NCBI GenBank assembly: GCA_003225555.1
Contig: QIAM01000007.1
Coordinates: forward strand, 1 to 37,401
Origin: Acidobacteriota bacterium
GTDB lineage: Bacteria > Acidobacteriota > Terriglobia > Terriglobales > Acidobacteriaceae
Reading direction: 5' to 3'
Length of the DNA: 37,401 nucleotides
The notes under the pieces were generated by a model. It did not search any database, was not told the DNA's origin, and was given only the letters and a program-made list of their open reading frames with translations. Shown here in pieces: positions 9,304 to 16,820 of the stretch. Numbering within the stretch: position 1 is the first letter of the stretch; every line of letters starts with the position of its first letter. Position numbers and translations under genes: made by a program.

Positions 9304-9372
9304 TTTGAAAGGGCGCGGCTTCCAGCCGCGCCGTAAGCGTCGCAAGATCAACCGCGGCTTTAGCCGCTGAGG
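9304..9372 (+). repeat. Two-hairpin dispersed repeat, family A, copy 2
   Basis: A 69 bp unit of the same length and order as the copy at 6650: TTTGAAAGGGCGCGGCTTCC, second arm AGCCGCGCC, linker, then CGCGGCTTTAGCCGCTGAGG. It lies 60 bp ahead of the nucleotidyltransferase-like gene and points towards it. A short near-palindrome AAAGGGCGCGCCTTT lies just before it at about 9256-9270. Confidence 0.9.
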
Positions 9373-9432
9373 TGACAACCTGGCCCCCCGGTTCGCACAT
9401 CAAAGGCAAGTTGCTTGTCACGAGGCTCGGTA

Positions 9433-10548
9433 ATGAATGCTGTGAAGAACTCGACTGAGTGTCTTACACTGCTCTCCCAGATTTTGCTGAAGAATCTGGG
9501 GGCCACACCTGCCGGGTCTTCCGCTGATCAGGAAGGTGTCAAGCGAGCCTACAGCGCAACCTCGCGTCCGCTCTCCGAGAGCCTGCCGGAATTTCGCTCG
9601 CTGGCTCATTCCCATCACGTCGTCATGCGCGCATTTCCCGCCCTCCAACAGATAGCGGCGGACGAGAACGATTCCCTCTCGGCAGATTGGGCTGAGGAAG
9701 AACTGGAGCAGGAGCGTGCCCGCATCGGCCGCGCTCTGGCATGCCTCGAGCCCATTTGCGAGGCGTTGGCGCGGGCGGGCAAAGTAATCGTGATCAAGTC
9801 TCTCGACCACTGGCCTGACCTGGGCAGCGACCTCGACCTTTTCACCAACGCGGAACCCTCCGACGTTGTGTCCATCATGAAACAGCGTTTCGAGGCAAAG
9901 GTTGCGGAACGCAGCTGGGGAGACCGTCTGGCAAACAAATGGAACTTCGAAGTTCCTGGTTTGCCAGAACTGGTCGAGGTCCACGTGCAACGCCTCGGTC
10001 AGACCGGCGAACAACTCGCAGTCGTCGACTCTCTGATTCACCGGTCCCGGCCTGCCGAGTTCGTGGGACATACGTTTCCAGTCCCGGCTCCAGAAGACCG
10101 CCTTGTGATCAGCACGCTGCAGCGCATGTACCGTCACTTTTACGTTCGTCTGTGCGACATCGTCGACAACGCGCAGATGATCGAGAACGGCGATGTGGAT
10201 TACACCGATCTCCGGTCTCTCGCACGGCAAGCCGGTCTGTGGGACGGCCTGGCGACCTACATGGCGATTATTTCGGACTACGTGCAGCTTTACCGCGGTA
10301 GGTATCTGGCACTGCCTCCGCTAGTCACCTCCGCCGCTCGCTTCGGAGGAGAGCAGGTTTCCTTCAAGCGGAATTTTATCCGCATCCCGCTCGTACCCCA
10401 GGCGGCGAATCTCTACGCAACGGAATTGACCCGGCTTTTGCTCAATGGCGAGATCACGAACACCCTCCGCTTGAGTTTGCTTCCGGGATTGGCTGCGGCT
10501 GCAGCCATCGAGTTGAAGCTGACAGGTAGCGACAAAGGCATCTGGTAG
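9433..10548 (+). CDS. Nucleotidyltransferase-fold protein (NTP_transf_5-like)
   Basis: 371 residues from ATG 9433, with GAGG 7 bp upstream; an in-frame TTG at 9415 is less likely. Residues 118-140 read VIVIKSLDHWPDLGSDLDLF. This is the G-S-D-x-D signature of pol-beta-type nucleotidyltransferases, preceded by the strand and Lys seen in the uncharacterised nucleotidyltransferase family. A later segment (VPAPEDRLVISTLQRMYRHFYVRLCDIVD) matches the 'PEDQLLILSIHAAKH' region of the homologous protein at 29503, so the two are probably distant paralogs. Unlike that one, this copy stands alone, with no PqqD or kinase partner. The substrate is unknown. Confidence 0.65.
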   Translation: MNAVKNSTECLTLLSQILLKNLGATPAGSSADQEGVKRAYSATSRPLSESLPEFRSLAHSHHVVMRAFPALQQIAADENDSLSADWAEEELEQERARIGRALACLEPICEALARAGKVIVIKSLDHWPDLGSDLDLFTNAEPSDVVSIMKQRFEAKVAERSWGDRLANKWNFEVPGLPELVEVHVQRLGQTGEQLAVVDSLIHRSRPAEFVGHTFPVPAPEDRLVISTLQRMYRHFYVRLCDIVDNAQMIENGDVDYTDLRSLARQAGLWDGLATYMAIISDYVQLYRGRYLALPPLVTSAARFGGEQVSFKRNFIRIPLVPQAANLYATELTRLLLNGEITNTLRLSLLPGLAAAAAIELKLTGSDKGIW

Positions 10549-10666
10549 TTGTTACTGAGAGGCTACGTGCTTTACCGGATTGTTGCTGTTAGAGCGACGA
10601 CCCTATTGTAGGAACGCAACGGGTAGGTTGGACTCAATCTCTTAATCAAGACTTGCGGAGATTTCC

Positions 10667-11059
10667 TTGGTGCGGATTTTGGTTGTCGATGATAATCCGG
10701 CGGTACGGCACTATCTTCGTGCCATCCTGGAGCAGCAGACCACCTGGCAGGTTTGCGACGAAGCCCGCACCGGGGGAGAGGCCTTGCAACGCGTAAAGAA
10801 AGCCCCTCCCGACTTGATTCTATTGGACTTCCAGATGCCCGACTTGAACGGATTGGACGTGGCCCAGCAGATTTCCGAGCTGTTCCCCCGCATCCCAATC
10901 CTGATGGTCACCATTCATCTTTCGTCGCAACTGGCGGAGGCTGCCAAGCGCGTGGGAGTCCGGGGAGCGTGCGCGAAGTCCGATGTAGGCTCCATCGTCC
11001 AAGCCGTCGACGCTCTCTTGCACGAGCAAACTTACTTTCCGTCGATCAGTACGGCTTGA
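10667..11059 (+). CDS. Stand-alone response-regulator receiver protein
   Basis: 130 residues comprising a single CheY-like domain with no output domain. Visible residues are the acidic pair D8/D9, the phospho-acceptor D54 (LILLDFQMPDLNGLD), T82 and K104. The start is TTG 10667 or GTG 10670; both lie after GGAG at 10657. It is the first of three receivers in a row. A partner kinase is not in the window. Single-domain receivers act as phosphate relays or by protein contact. Confidence 0.85.
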   Translation: MVRILVVDDNPAVRHYLRAILEQQTTWQVCDEARTGGEALQRVKKAPPDLILLDFQMPDLNGLDVAQQISELFPRIPILMVTIHLSSQLAEAAKRVGVRGACAKSDVGSIVQAVDALLHEQTYFPSISTA

Positions 11060-11237
11060 ATGCTTCTCACTGGATGAATACAGGATTCGCTGTATACGTC
11101 GGACCTTGTGCTGATGCTAGCTTGCACAGGGATGGGGTGTCGTTAGGCGCTTTAAAGACCTGTGAGAAGGCGTGAAAAACGTTAGACTATGGCGAAGCGC
11201 GAGCTCACAAACTCCCGCTGCAAACTGCGCACCGATC

Positions 11238-11651
11238 ATGACAGTTCGCATTCTACTGGTTGATGACCATCCTATTGTGAGGCAGGGACTTAAGACCCTT
11301 TTGGAGGCTCATTCCGGCTGGGAGGTTATCGGCGAGGCGGCAGACGGAGTGGAGGCGGTGGATAAGGCGGACCGCCTGCATCCCGACGTCATGGTGCTCG
11401 ATGTCACCATGCCCAGGATGAACGGCTTGGAAGCCTGCCGGCTGATCCGCGAGAAAGCTCCCGGCCTTGAGATTCTCTTTGTGACTCAGCATGACTCGCC
11501 CCAGATGATGCGGGAAGCGCTGGAGGCGGGAGCCCGGGGTTACGTGGTGAAGTCCAATGCCGCCCGTGATCTGTTGGAAGCGGTCGAAGCTGTAAGCCAG
11601 CATCGCGTGTTTACAGCCCTGAACCGTCGAGATTCGGTTAACTCGTACTGA
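11238..11651 (+). CDS. Receiver-only response regulator, NarL-type lacking its HTH
   Basis: 137 residues from ATG 11238. It has D9/D10, D55 (VMVLDVTMPRMNGLEA), T83 and K105. Its receiver is close to that of the full-length regulator 40 bp downstream (GWEVIGEAADG versus GWEVCGEATDG), but it stops at the linker (AVSQHRVF then ten residues). It therefore looks like a duplicated NarL-family protein that has lost the DNA-binding half. The stop is genuine and only 39 bp separate it from the next start, so no HTH remnant fits in between. A frame extending upstream to 11172 has no ribosome site. Confidence 0.85.
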   Translation: MTVRILLVDDHPIVRQGLKTLLEAHSGWEVIGEAADGVEAVDKADRLHPDVMVLDVTMPRMNGLEACRLIREKAPGLEILFVTQHDSPQMMREALEAGARGYVVKSNAARDLLEAVEAVSQHRVFTALNRRDSVNSY

Positions 11652-11690
11652 ATGTCTTGGTTCGACCAGGAGCTCTGGAAGGAGTGACCC

Positions 11691-12392
11691 ATGAAATTGC
11701 GAATTCTGCTGGCTGACGATCATGAGATTGTCCGCCGTGGACTGTGCGCGCTTCTGCAGAATCACGAAGGGTGGGAAGTCTGCGGAGAAGCCACCGATGG
11801 CCGTGAGGCCGTCGAGAAGGCCAAACAGCTAAGGCCCGACGTCGTCATTCTGGATGTCGGCATGCCGAACCTGAACGGCCTCGATGCGACTCGTCAACTG
11901 ATGCAGTACGATCCCAATTTCAAGGTCATCGTGCTGACCATCACCGACTCCGATCAGGTCATCCGCGAAGCGTTGGACGCGGGCGCGCGCGGTTTTGTCT
12001 TGAAGTCGGATGCCGCCCGGGATCTGGTCTCGGCCGTCGAAGCCCTGCAGCGCAAACGTATGTTTTTCACGCCCCGCGTGAATGATCTTGTGCTCGCCGG
12101 ATTCCTGGACAAGGGCCATGCGATCTCCCGCAGCGAGCCACCGAGCCTGCCCACGCTCACGGCTCGCGAACGCGAGATCACGCAACTCCTGGCGGAGGGA
12201 AAGAGCTCGAAAGAAGTGGCATCTCTTCTCAACCTGAGCACCAAGACCGTGGAGACGCATCGCAGCAACATCATGCGGAAGCTCAGCTTCCACTCGATTC
12301 GTGACCTGGTGGTCTACGCCATCAAGAACAACATCATTCAGATCGACGTGCCACCCCAATTGAAGACGCCAACAGGCACTTCGGCCGTCTAG
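11691..12392 (+). CDS. NarL/FixJ family response regulator
   Basis: 233 residues; ATG preceded by GGAAGGAGTGACCC. The N-terminal receiver has D9/D10, D55, T83 and K105. The C-terminal LuxR-type HTH lies at about 155-215 (LTAREREITQLLAEGKSSKEVASLLNLSTKTVETHRSNIMRKL). It is close in sequence to the regulator at 14141 (shared GMPNLNGLDA, FFT linker and HTH), which points to recent paralogs. It is predicted to bind DNA as a dimer after phosphorylation; targets and kinase are unknown. Confidence 0.92.
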   Translation: MKLRILLADDHEIVRRGLCALLQNHEGWEVCGEATDGREAVEKAKQLRPDVVILDVGMPNLNGLDATRQLMQYDPNFKVIVLTITDSDQVIREALDAGARGFVLKSDAARDLVSAVEALQRKRMFFTPRVNDLVLAGFLDKGHAISRSEPPSLPTLTAREREITQLLAEGKSSKEVASLLNLSTKTVETHRSNIMRKLSFHSIRDLVVYAIKNNIIQIDVPPQLKTPTGTSAV

Positions 12393-12425
12393 CAGGCCGC
12401 CGAACCTCTCGGCGGGCAAGTGAGA

Positions 12426-12486
12426 TTTGAAACGGCGCGGCATCCAGCCGCGCCGTAAAACCCTCGCAGAATAGACCGCGGCGTAA
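12426..12486 (+). repeat. Family A repeat, copy 3 (second hairpin degenerate)
   Basis: TTTGAAACGGCGCGGCATCC followed by AGCCGCGCCGTAAAA, then a linker and CCGCGGCGTAA, where the second hairpin is incomplete. It sits between two convergent genes and points in the direction of the upstream response regulator. Confidence 0.75.
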
Positions 12487-12540
12487 CAGTTCGCGAAAAT
12501 CCGATTGCGATCCCGTCTTGAAAGAAAGCGTCCACGTTTC

Positions 12541-12594
12541 GTAGCGCCGGCGCCCCGCCGGCTGTCGCGGGGGCATCCCTGCCCCCGCACCCGC
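12541..12594. repeat. Double GC-rich hairpin element (family C)
   Basis: There are two perfect hairpins in tandem. GCCGGC at 12546-12551 pairs with 12557-12562, and GCGGGGGC at 12567-12574 pairs with GCCCCCGC at 12581-12588 around a 6-base loop. Elements of this look are common between genes in GC-rich soil bacteria. It lies between convergent genes and could end transcription from both sides, although no T-run follows. Confidence 0.6.
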
Positions 12595-12608
12595 AAGCTA
12601 CTCAGATC

Positions 12609-12660
12609 GTACGGCCTCCAGCCGTAAGCCGCAAAATCAAGGTGGCTCTTAGCCGCTGAA
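12609..12660 (+). repeat. Degenerate family A repeat
   Basis: TACGGCCTCCAGCCGTAAG, a linker CAAAATCAAGG and then CTCTTAGCCGCTGAA keep the order of the family A unit, with a shortened first hairpin. Together with the elements at 12426 and 12541 it makes a composite repeat patch between convergent genes. Confidence 0.55.
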
Positions 12661-12671
12661 GCGTGCCACTC

Positions 12672-13838
12672 CTACCGATTGTTCTCAGGCTGATAGAACC
12701 CTGTCCGCGTGCGCACCGTCAACCGGCCGTATCCCGGAGCCCGCGCTTCCACCTTAATGGACTGATAAGCAGGCTTCCCTCCCTGCTTCCGCGGTTTGTA
12801 AGCCACAATGTACTGGCTCCGGATGTCATGCGCCACCGTGCGCGTAATATCATTAACCTGAGCCAGCGAGTCCGGAAAATACGCCACCCCGCCGGTCCCG
12901 TCAGCCAGTCCCTGCAATGCCTGCCGTCCGGTAGCCTGCAGCCCATTCCCCGACAGTCCGATGGTGAAGAGCATGGGTCCATTCACCTGCTGCAGGCGGC
13001 GAGTCGCCTCCTGTAGGTTGAGCTGGCTCATGTTGTCCTGCCCATCGGTAACCACCAGAAGAATCTTCTTGTCCAGGTGCGCGTTGTTGTTGAGGTGCAC
13101 AGCCGAAGCCACGATGGCGTCATAGAGAGCAGTGCTCCCCCGGGTTGAAACCTGCCGCAGCGAGGCTTGCAGCAGATTCGCATCTGAAGTGAAATCCTGG
13201 TCCAGATAGTAATTCTGGCTGAAGTTCACCACGAAGATCTCGTCCTGCGGATTGCTGGCCCGCACCAGATTCATGACCGCGCGATTCACTTCCGCCCGCT
13301 TGTCACGCATGGAGCCGGAATTATCAATCACAATTCCCATGGCGACAGGAACGTCCTCGCGACGGAATGAGGTAATCATTTGCGGCACTCCGTCCTCATA
13401 CACCGTGAATGCGTTGCGGTCAAGATATGGAACCGGCCGTCGCTGCTCATCCATCACCGTGGCGTGCAGCACGACCTCTTCCACCTGCTTTCTGAAGACA
13501 AACATGCTGCCTTGGTCGTTCGCAGTCGGTTCTTGCGCAATGGGAGGCTCTTGTCCCGATCCGAGGGACTGGCCATTGTTCCCATTGGTGCCGTTGTCGG
13601 GCACTGCCGAAGATCCCGCCGGAGCCTGGTTTGTGGGGGAGGAAGTTTCGTTTCCTGTCGGCGGAGTCTGATTGGCCGGCGCACCTGCGGAGCCAGCAGG
13701 CTGTTGGCCCGTGGCAGCCGGAGCGGCTTGAGAACCGGGCGCAGCCGTGGGATTCTGCCCGCATAGCGTCGAACCCAAAGCAAGAATTAAAAACGTTGTC
13801 GCGAACACTGCGACCCACGAAACGTTGGCAGAACGCAT
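12672..13838 (-). CDS. Secreted VWFA-domain protein, acidobacterial type
   Basis: 388 residues from ATG 13838, with GGAGG 6 bp upstream; a frame open to 13919 lacks such a site. The signal peptide is MRSANVSWVAVFATTFLILALG. A Pro/Asn/Gly/Thr-rich spacer follows (residues 28-110), then a VWA domain whose MIDAS motif reads IDNSGSM and whose later part holds KKILLVVTDGQDN. This layout matches the VWFA-related family found in large numbers in Acidobacteria (TIGR03436-like), which is one basis for the taxonomic call. The likely role is extracytoplasmic metal-dependent protein binding. It is divergent from the regulator at 14141. Confidence 0.9.
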   Translation of the reverse strand: MRSANVSWVAVFATTFLILALGSTLCGQNPTAAPGSQAAPAATGQQPAGSAGAPANQTPPTGNETSSPTNQAPAGSSAVPDNGTNGNNGQSLGSGQEPPIAQEPTANDQGSMFVFRKQVEEVVLHATVMDEQRRPVPYLDRNAFTVYEDGVPQMITSFRREDVPVAMGIVIDNSGSMRDKRAEVNRAVMNLVRASNPQDEIFVVNFSQNYYLDQDFTSDANLLQASLRQVSTRGSTALYDAIVASAVHLNNNAHLDKKILLVVTDGQDNMSQLNLQEATRRLQQVNGPMLFTIGLSGNGLQATGRQALQGLADGTGGVAYFPDSLAQVNDITRTVAHDIRSQYIVAYKPRKQGGKPAYQSIKVEARAPGYGRLTVRTRTGFYQPENNR

Positions 13839-14140
13839 GTAGATCCTCCAAGCCCTTTTAGATGCCACTTTGAGGCCGAACGGAGAATTGCACCCACGAC
13901 AATTGGGGATACCAGACACGCTGTATGGCCCGTAAGGAAAAACCCGATTGCAATAGCGGAGCGAGCAATACCACTAGCGAAAAACTTACATCAACGCCAA
14001 TGCGGCCTCCGGCAACAAAGGTTATGCCATGCATGAGGTTTCAGGTTTGGCACTTGTTGTGTTCAACTCCTGGCACTGCGGAATCACGATTCCGATTTAT
14101 GTTCCGATCTGATTCATGTTCCGATCTATGGAGGTGAATC
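13839..14140. promoter_or_regulatory. Divergent promoter region with TTCCGAT(C/T)T direct repeats
   Basis: About 300 bp separate the VWFA gene and the regulator gene. Close to the regulator start are three copies of a 9-mer: TTCCGATTT at 14090-14098, TTCCGATCT at 14102-14110 and TTCCGATCT at 14119-14127, followed by TGGAGGTG as ribosome site. Two longer TTGGCAC/CTGGCAC words at about 14046 and 14070 are also repeated. The direct repeats look like sites for a dimeric regulator, possibly the downstream gene product itself. Confidence 0.4.
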
Positions 14141-14800
14141 GTGAGCACCAACGTTCTCCGGATCCTGATCGCTGACGACCACGAAGTCGCGCGCCGTGGT
14201 ATTCGTACCCTACTGGATGGCCATCCCGGCTGGGAAGTCTGCGCCGAGGCCAAGGATGGGCGCGAAGCTGTCGAATTCGCGAACCAGATGAAACCCGATC
14301 TGGTTCTGATGGACATCGGCATGCCCAATCTGAACGGGCTCGACGCCGCCCGACAAATCCTCTCCACCGCGCCCGATACCAGGATTCTCATTCTGACCAT
14401 GCACGACACCGAACAGGTCGTGCGCGAGGTGCTCTCCGCCGGCGCTCGAGGCTTCCTGCTCAAATCCGACGCTGGACGCGATCTGGTTGCCGCCGTCGAA
14501 GCCTTGCAACATCACCGCACCTTCTTCACCACCAAAGTCGCCCAGATGGTCCTGGAGGGCTTCCTCCACCCGGATGCCGAAGCCGAACACCCGGCGAAAC
14601 ATGTCTTGACCCCGCGTGAGCGGGAAGTGATCCAACTGCTGGCCGAAGGCAAGACAAGCAAGGAAGTCGCAGTCGCTCTGAATCTCAGCGTGAAGACAGC
14701 CGAAACGCATCGCACCAACCTGATGCGGAAACTCGATCTCCACTCTGTAGCTGACCTGACGCTCTACGCTGTGCGCAACGGAATCGTGCAGATTTACTGA
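14141..14800 (+). CDS. NarL/FixJ family response regulator
   Basis: 219 residues from GTG 14141, with GGAGGTG 6 bp upstream. The receiver has D12/D13, the phospho-acceptor D58 (LVLMDIGMPNLNGLDA), a Thr in ILTMHD and Lys in FLLKSD. The LuxR-type HTH is at about 150-210 (LTPREREVIQLLAEGKTSKEVAVALNLS). It is a paralog of the regulator at 11691. It is followed by the small stress-type genes starting at 14961, which it might control. No kinase is adjacent. Confidence 0.92.
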   Translation: MSTNVLRILIADDHEVARRGIRTLLDGHPGWEVCAEAKDGREAVEFANQMKPDLVLMDIGMPNLNGLDAARQILSTAPDTRILILTMHDTEQVVREVLSAGARGFLLKSDAGRDLVAAVEALQHHRTFFTTKVAQMVLEGFLHPDAEAEHPAKHVLTPREREVIQLLAEGKTSKEVAVALNLSVKTAETHRTNLMRKLDLHSVADLTLYAVRNGIVQIY

Positions 14801-14960
14801 CGACGTTCTGATTAGGGTTTAGACCGTAGTACGCCCACTGTGCTTGGTACCCGCTTGCCGCGCTCTGTACGACTTGCTACGCAATCTACCGGATACTTGA
14901 GTTTTCTCGGGTTCGGTACTCTAAAACTTCGCGCCACGTCAAGGCATAAGGAGTGTGAAC

Positions 14961-15113
14961 ATGCTCTGGACTATCGCCGTAGTGCTTCTGATTCTTTGGC
15001 TGTTGGGACTGGTCAGTTCCTACACCATGGGCGGATTCATTCATATCCTGCTGGTGTTGGCTGTCGTTGCCGTGCTGATTCGCCTCATTCAGGGCAGAAG
15101 TCCAGTAGCCTGA
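14961..15113 (+). CDS. Small membrane protein, lmo0937-like
   Basis: 50 residues: MLWTIAVVLLILWLLGLVSS, then YTMGGFIHILLVLAVVAVLI and a short basic tail. It consists of two hydrophobic helices joined by a G-G-x-I-H turn, the hallmark of the lmo0937 family of tiny membrane proteins. The start is set by AAGGAG 7 bp upstream. Members are often found beside CsbD-type and other stress genes, as here. The molecular role is unknown. Confidence 0.85.
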   Translation: MLWTIAVVLLILWLLGLVSSYTMGGFIHILLVLAVVAVLIRLIQGRSPVA

Positions 15114-15171
15114 CGGCGGCTCAGCAAGATTGGGGTGCGGGATGCCCTCAATACTAAGGAGGACTGAGACC

Positions 15172-15330
15172 ATGGCAGAGAACCGTTGTAATGTATGCAA
15201 TCAAGCCTTCAACTCCGACCGGGAGCTTCAGGAACATCAGCAGAACTCTCATTCCAGCGATAGGCAAGCCCAGAAAGATCCGCTGGCTGAACGGGATCGC
15301 GGCGGCGACGAACGCAAGATCGCCTCATAA
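15172..15330 (+). CDS. 52-residue C2H2 zinc-finger protein
   Basis: The start is ATG 15172 after AAGGAGGACTGAGACC. Residues 6-27 form a complete classical C2H2 finger: C6-x2-C9-x3-F13-x5-L19-x2-H22-x4-H27. The spacing includes the core Phe and Leu, and is the eukaryote-like x12 spacing rather than the x9 of the bacterial Ros/MucR type. The remaining 25 residues are hydrophilic and charged (SSDRQAQKDPLAERDRGGDE). A nucleic-acid or protein-binding role is inferred. It lies between the lmo0937-like and CsbD genes, each with its own strong ribosome site. Confidence 0.85.
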   Translation: MAENRCNVCNQAFNSDRELQEHQQNSHSSDRQAQKDPLAERDRGGDERKIAS

Positions 15331-15379
15331 AGTGCTTCCGGAGCGTTCGGAGACCATTCAAGGTGACACAGGAGGATTC

Positions 15380-15646
15380 ATGGATAAGGATCGAGCCGAA
15401 GGTAAGGTAAAGGATATTGCAGGCAGCGTGGAACGCCAGGCTGGCGAGTGGACTGGCGACACCGAAACCCAGGCCAAGGGCGCCTTGAAGCAGGCTGAAG
15501 GCAAGGTGCAGAACGCCTGGGGCAAGGCCAAGGACGCTGCGAAAGACACAGTAAAGAAGAATGACGAAGCCCAGGCCCGCCCTGCCGAAGAAAACGCTGA
15601 AGCTGACGAGGAAGAAGCTGCCCGCCTGCGCCGCGAAGCCAGCTAG
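15380..15646 (+). CDS. CsbD family stress protein
   Basis: 88 residues from ATG 15380 after AGGAGGATTC. The family signature is clear: MDKDRAEGKVKDIAGSVERQ, then GDTETQAKGALKQAEGKVQN, the repeated 'G-K-V/A-K' helical motif of CsbD proteins. The C-terminal tail is acidic and Ala-rich (EENAEADEEEAARLRREAS), longer than in the minimal 60-residue members. CsbD proteins are abundant, cytosolic and induced by general stress; their biochemical role is not settled. A strong terminator follows. Confidence 0.93.
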   Translation: MDKDRAEGKVKDIAGSVERQAGEWTGDTETQAKGALKQAEGKVQNAWGKAKDAAKDTVKKNDEAQARPAEENAEADEEEAARLRREAS

Positions 15647-15674
15647 ACTCATTGCCTATATGGAACCAGAAAGC

Positions 15675-15709
15675 GGGTGAGGGATTTCGATCCTTCACCC
15701 TTTTTCTTT
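15675..15709 (+). terminator. Rho-independent terminator after csbD-like gene
   Basis: An 11-bp stem (GGGTGAGGGAT at 15675-15685 with ATCCTTCACCC at 15690-15700, one G·U pair) closes a TTCG tetraloop and is followed by TTTTTCTTT. It is 28 bp after the stop and ends the small stress unit. Confidence 0.92.
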
Positions 15710-15759
15710 ACGGACGAAGCGGGCGGATGGGAATCGACTTGCGTCGAAACAAATGCCGC

Positions 15760-15999
15760 CTAACGTGAGGTTGCGGGAAGCTTCCAGAGCACAGCCAGGG
15801 CCCGCGCCGCATCGGACAGGGCGCGTTTCTCTCCACCGGCGTGGTTGGGTGCAGCCAGGCTGCGCGCTACGATCGGCGCGCCATACCTTACGCGTGACGT
15901 CAACTTTCCTGGCTGCTGAATTTCCTCCACGGCGGTTTCAAATACCCGGCGAAGATCCACGGAGGAAGGCAGTTTGGGGGCGGCATTCTTGTTTATCAT
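15760..15999 (-). CDS. Possible small protein, unknown
   Basis: A 79-codon frame starting MINKNAAPKLPSSVDLRRVF and ending ALAVLWKLPATSR. The N-terminal half reads like a real amphipathic protein (SVDLRRVFETAVEEIQQ). No ribosome site is visible ahead of the ATG and no family is recognised. It stands alone between a terminator and a long non-coding stretch. It is kept as a low-confidence candidate. Confidence 0.35.
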   Translation of the reverse strand: MINKNAAPKLPSSVDLRRVFETAVEEIQQPGKLTSRVRYGAPIVARSLAAPNHAGGEKRALSDAARALAVLWKLPATSR

Positions 16000-16356
16000 T
16001 TGTGAGAAATGCTTACAGTGCGACTCTAAGACGGACCGGGCTCGACAACAATACAGCGCGGCCCTAACTCGTGCGGCGATCGTTCCCTATTCTGCCTAGC
16101 TGACCTTCCCTAAGATTCCGGAGAATTCGCGATGAGCCTTGATGTGGCTCAATGTTGTGGTTACGGTTGAACCCTGTCTATCCCCAATGGCGTCATCCTC
16201 ACTGCGCGCTTTTCTGGCGGAGGGAAGAGCCCGCCCTGAGCGAAGCCGAAGGGATCTCGCTTCGGAACTTTTCCTGTACTGCTCCATGCCCCTCGGAACA
16301 GGAGTATGAGGGATGCCTGTTAGCCGGAAAGCTTGAAACTTGATCTCGAAATCAGC
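16000..16356. other. Non-coding stretch with a short hairpin
   Basis: No convincing gene is seen. A word rich in GAGCGAAGCCGAAGGGATCT contains a hairpin, CCGAAG at 16246-16251 with CTTCGG at 16260-16265. This type of word is common between genes in related genomes. Short open frames here have neither ribosome sites nor protein-like composition. Confidence 0.4.
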
Positions 16357-16611
16357 TCAGGCAGCCGACGCCTGCAGCCCCAGGCAGCTTTGCAACGCCC
16401 GCAAAGCATAAAGCGCATCATCCAGGGCCTGATCCTCTTCGATGTTGTCGGTATTGGTGGCGAAGAGTTCTCGTGCGCGCGCCACGATTGACTTCTCCGC
16501 CTCGGCGATGCGCTGGGGAATCTTATCCCGGTCGGTTTCAAACAGCGCCGCCTTATACAGTTCGTGCCACCGCGGCACACGGGGGAAGTAAGCAGCAGTA
16601 CCACTGCTCAT
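16357..16611 (-). CDS. Small conserved-looking protein, unknown
   Basis: 84 residues from ATG 16611, with GAGG 7 bp upstream; a GTG two codons earlier (16617) is also possible. The sequence is mostly helical: WHELYKAALFETDRDKIPQR, then AEAEKSIVARARELFA and ALDDALYALRALQSCLG. It looks like a two- or three-helix bundle of the sort found near stress genes in soil bacteria. The function is unknown. It is transcribed in the same direction as the DUF892 gene, 210 bp away. Confidence 0.65.
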   Translation of the reverse strand: MSSGTAAYFPRVPRWHELYKAALFETDRDKIPQRIAEAEKSIVARARELFATNTDNIEEDQALDDALYALRALQSCLGLQASAA

Positions 16612-16787
16612 GGTCACACCTCAGAAAAACCAACTGGTCTTACGGGGTCTGGGAGATCCGCAATGCACAGTAGTATTCCCATTCTGTGAAAATCCCATCA
16701 GGTGAACACCGTAGACAGTGACCAAAAAGGGCGTAACACGAAAGGCTAGCTTCAACCGTTCGAAGGGCAATAAGAACAAAACAAAGG

Positions 16788-16811
16788 GGGGTGGAGACAA
16801 TATTCCACCCC
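16788..16811 (-). terminator. Terminator of the DUF892 gene
   Basis: GGGGTGGA at 16788-16795 pairs with TCCACCCC at 16804-16811 around an 8-base loop. Read on the minus strand, the stem is followed by CCTTTGTTTTGTTC. It begins 9 bp after the stop at 16821, as expected for an intrinsic terminator. Confidence 0.75.
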
Positions 16812-16820
16812 TGGGAATCG

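Noticed and set aside
9418..10230. 270-codon minus-strand frame opposite the nucleotidyltransferase-like gene
   Set aside because: It is antisense of a better-supported gene with a recognisable GSDLDL motif.
11829..12596. 255-codon minus-strand frame opposite the response regulator
   Set aside because: It runs into a repeat and is antisense to a clear NarL/FixJ gene.
14046..14090. sigma-54 promoter from TTGGCAC/CTGGCAC words
   Set aside because: The GC dinucleotide needed at the -12 position is not at the right spacing for either word.
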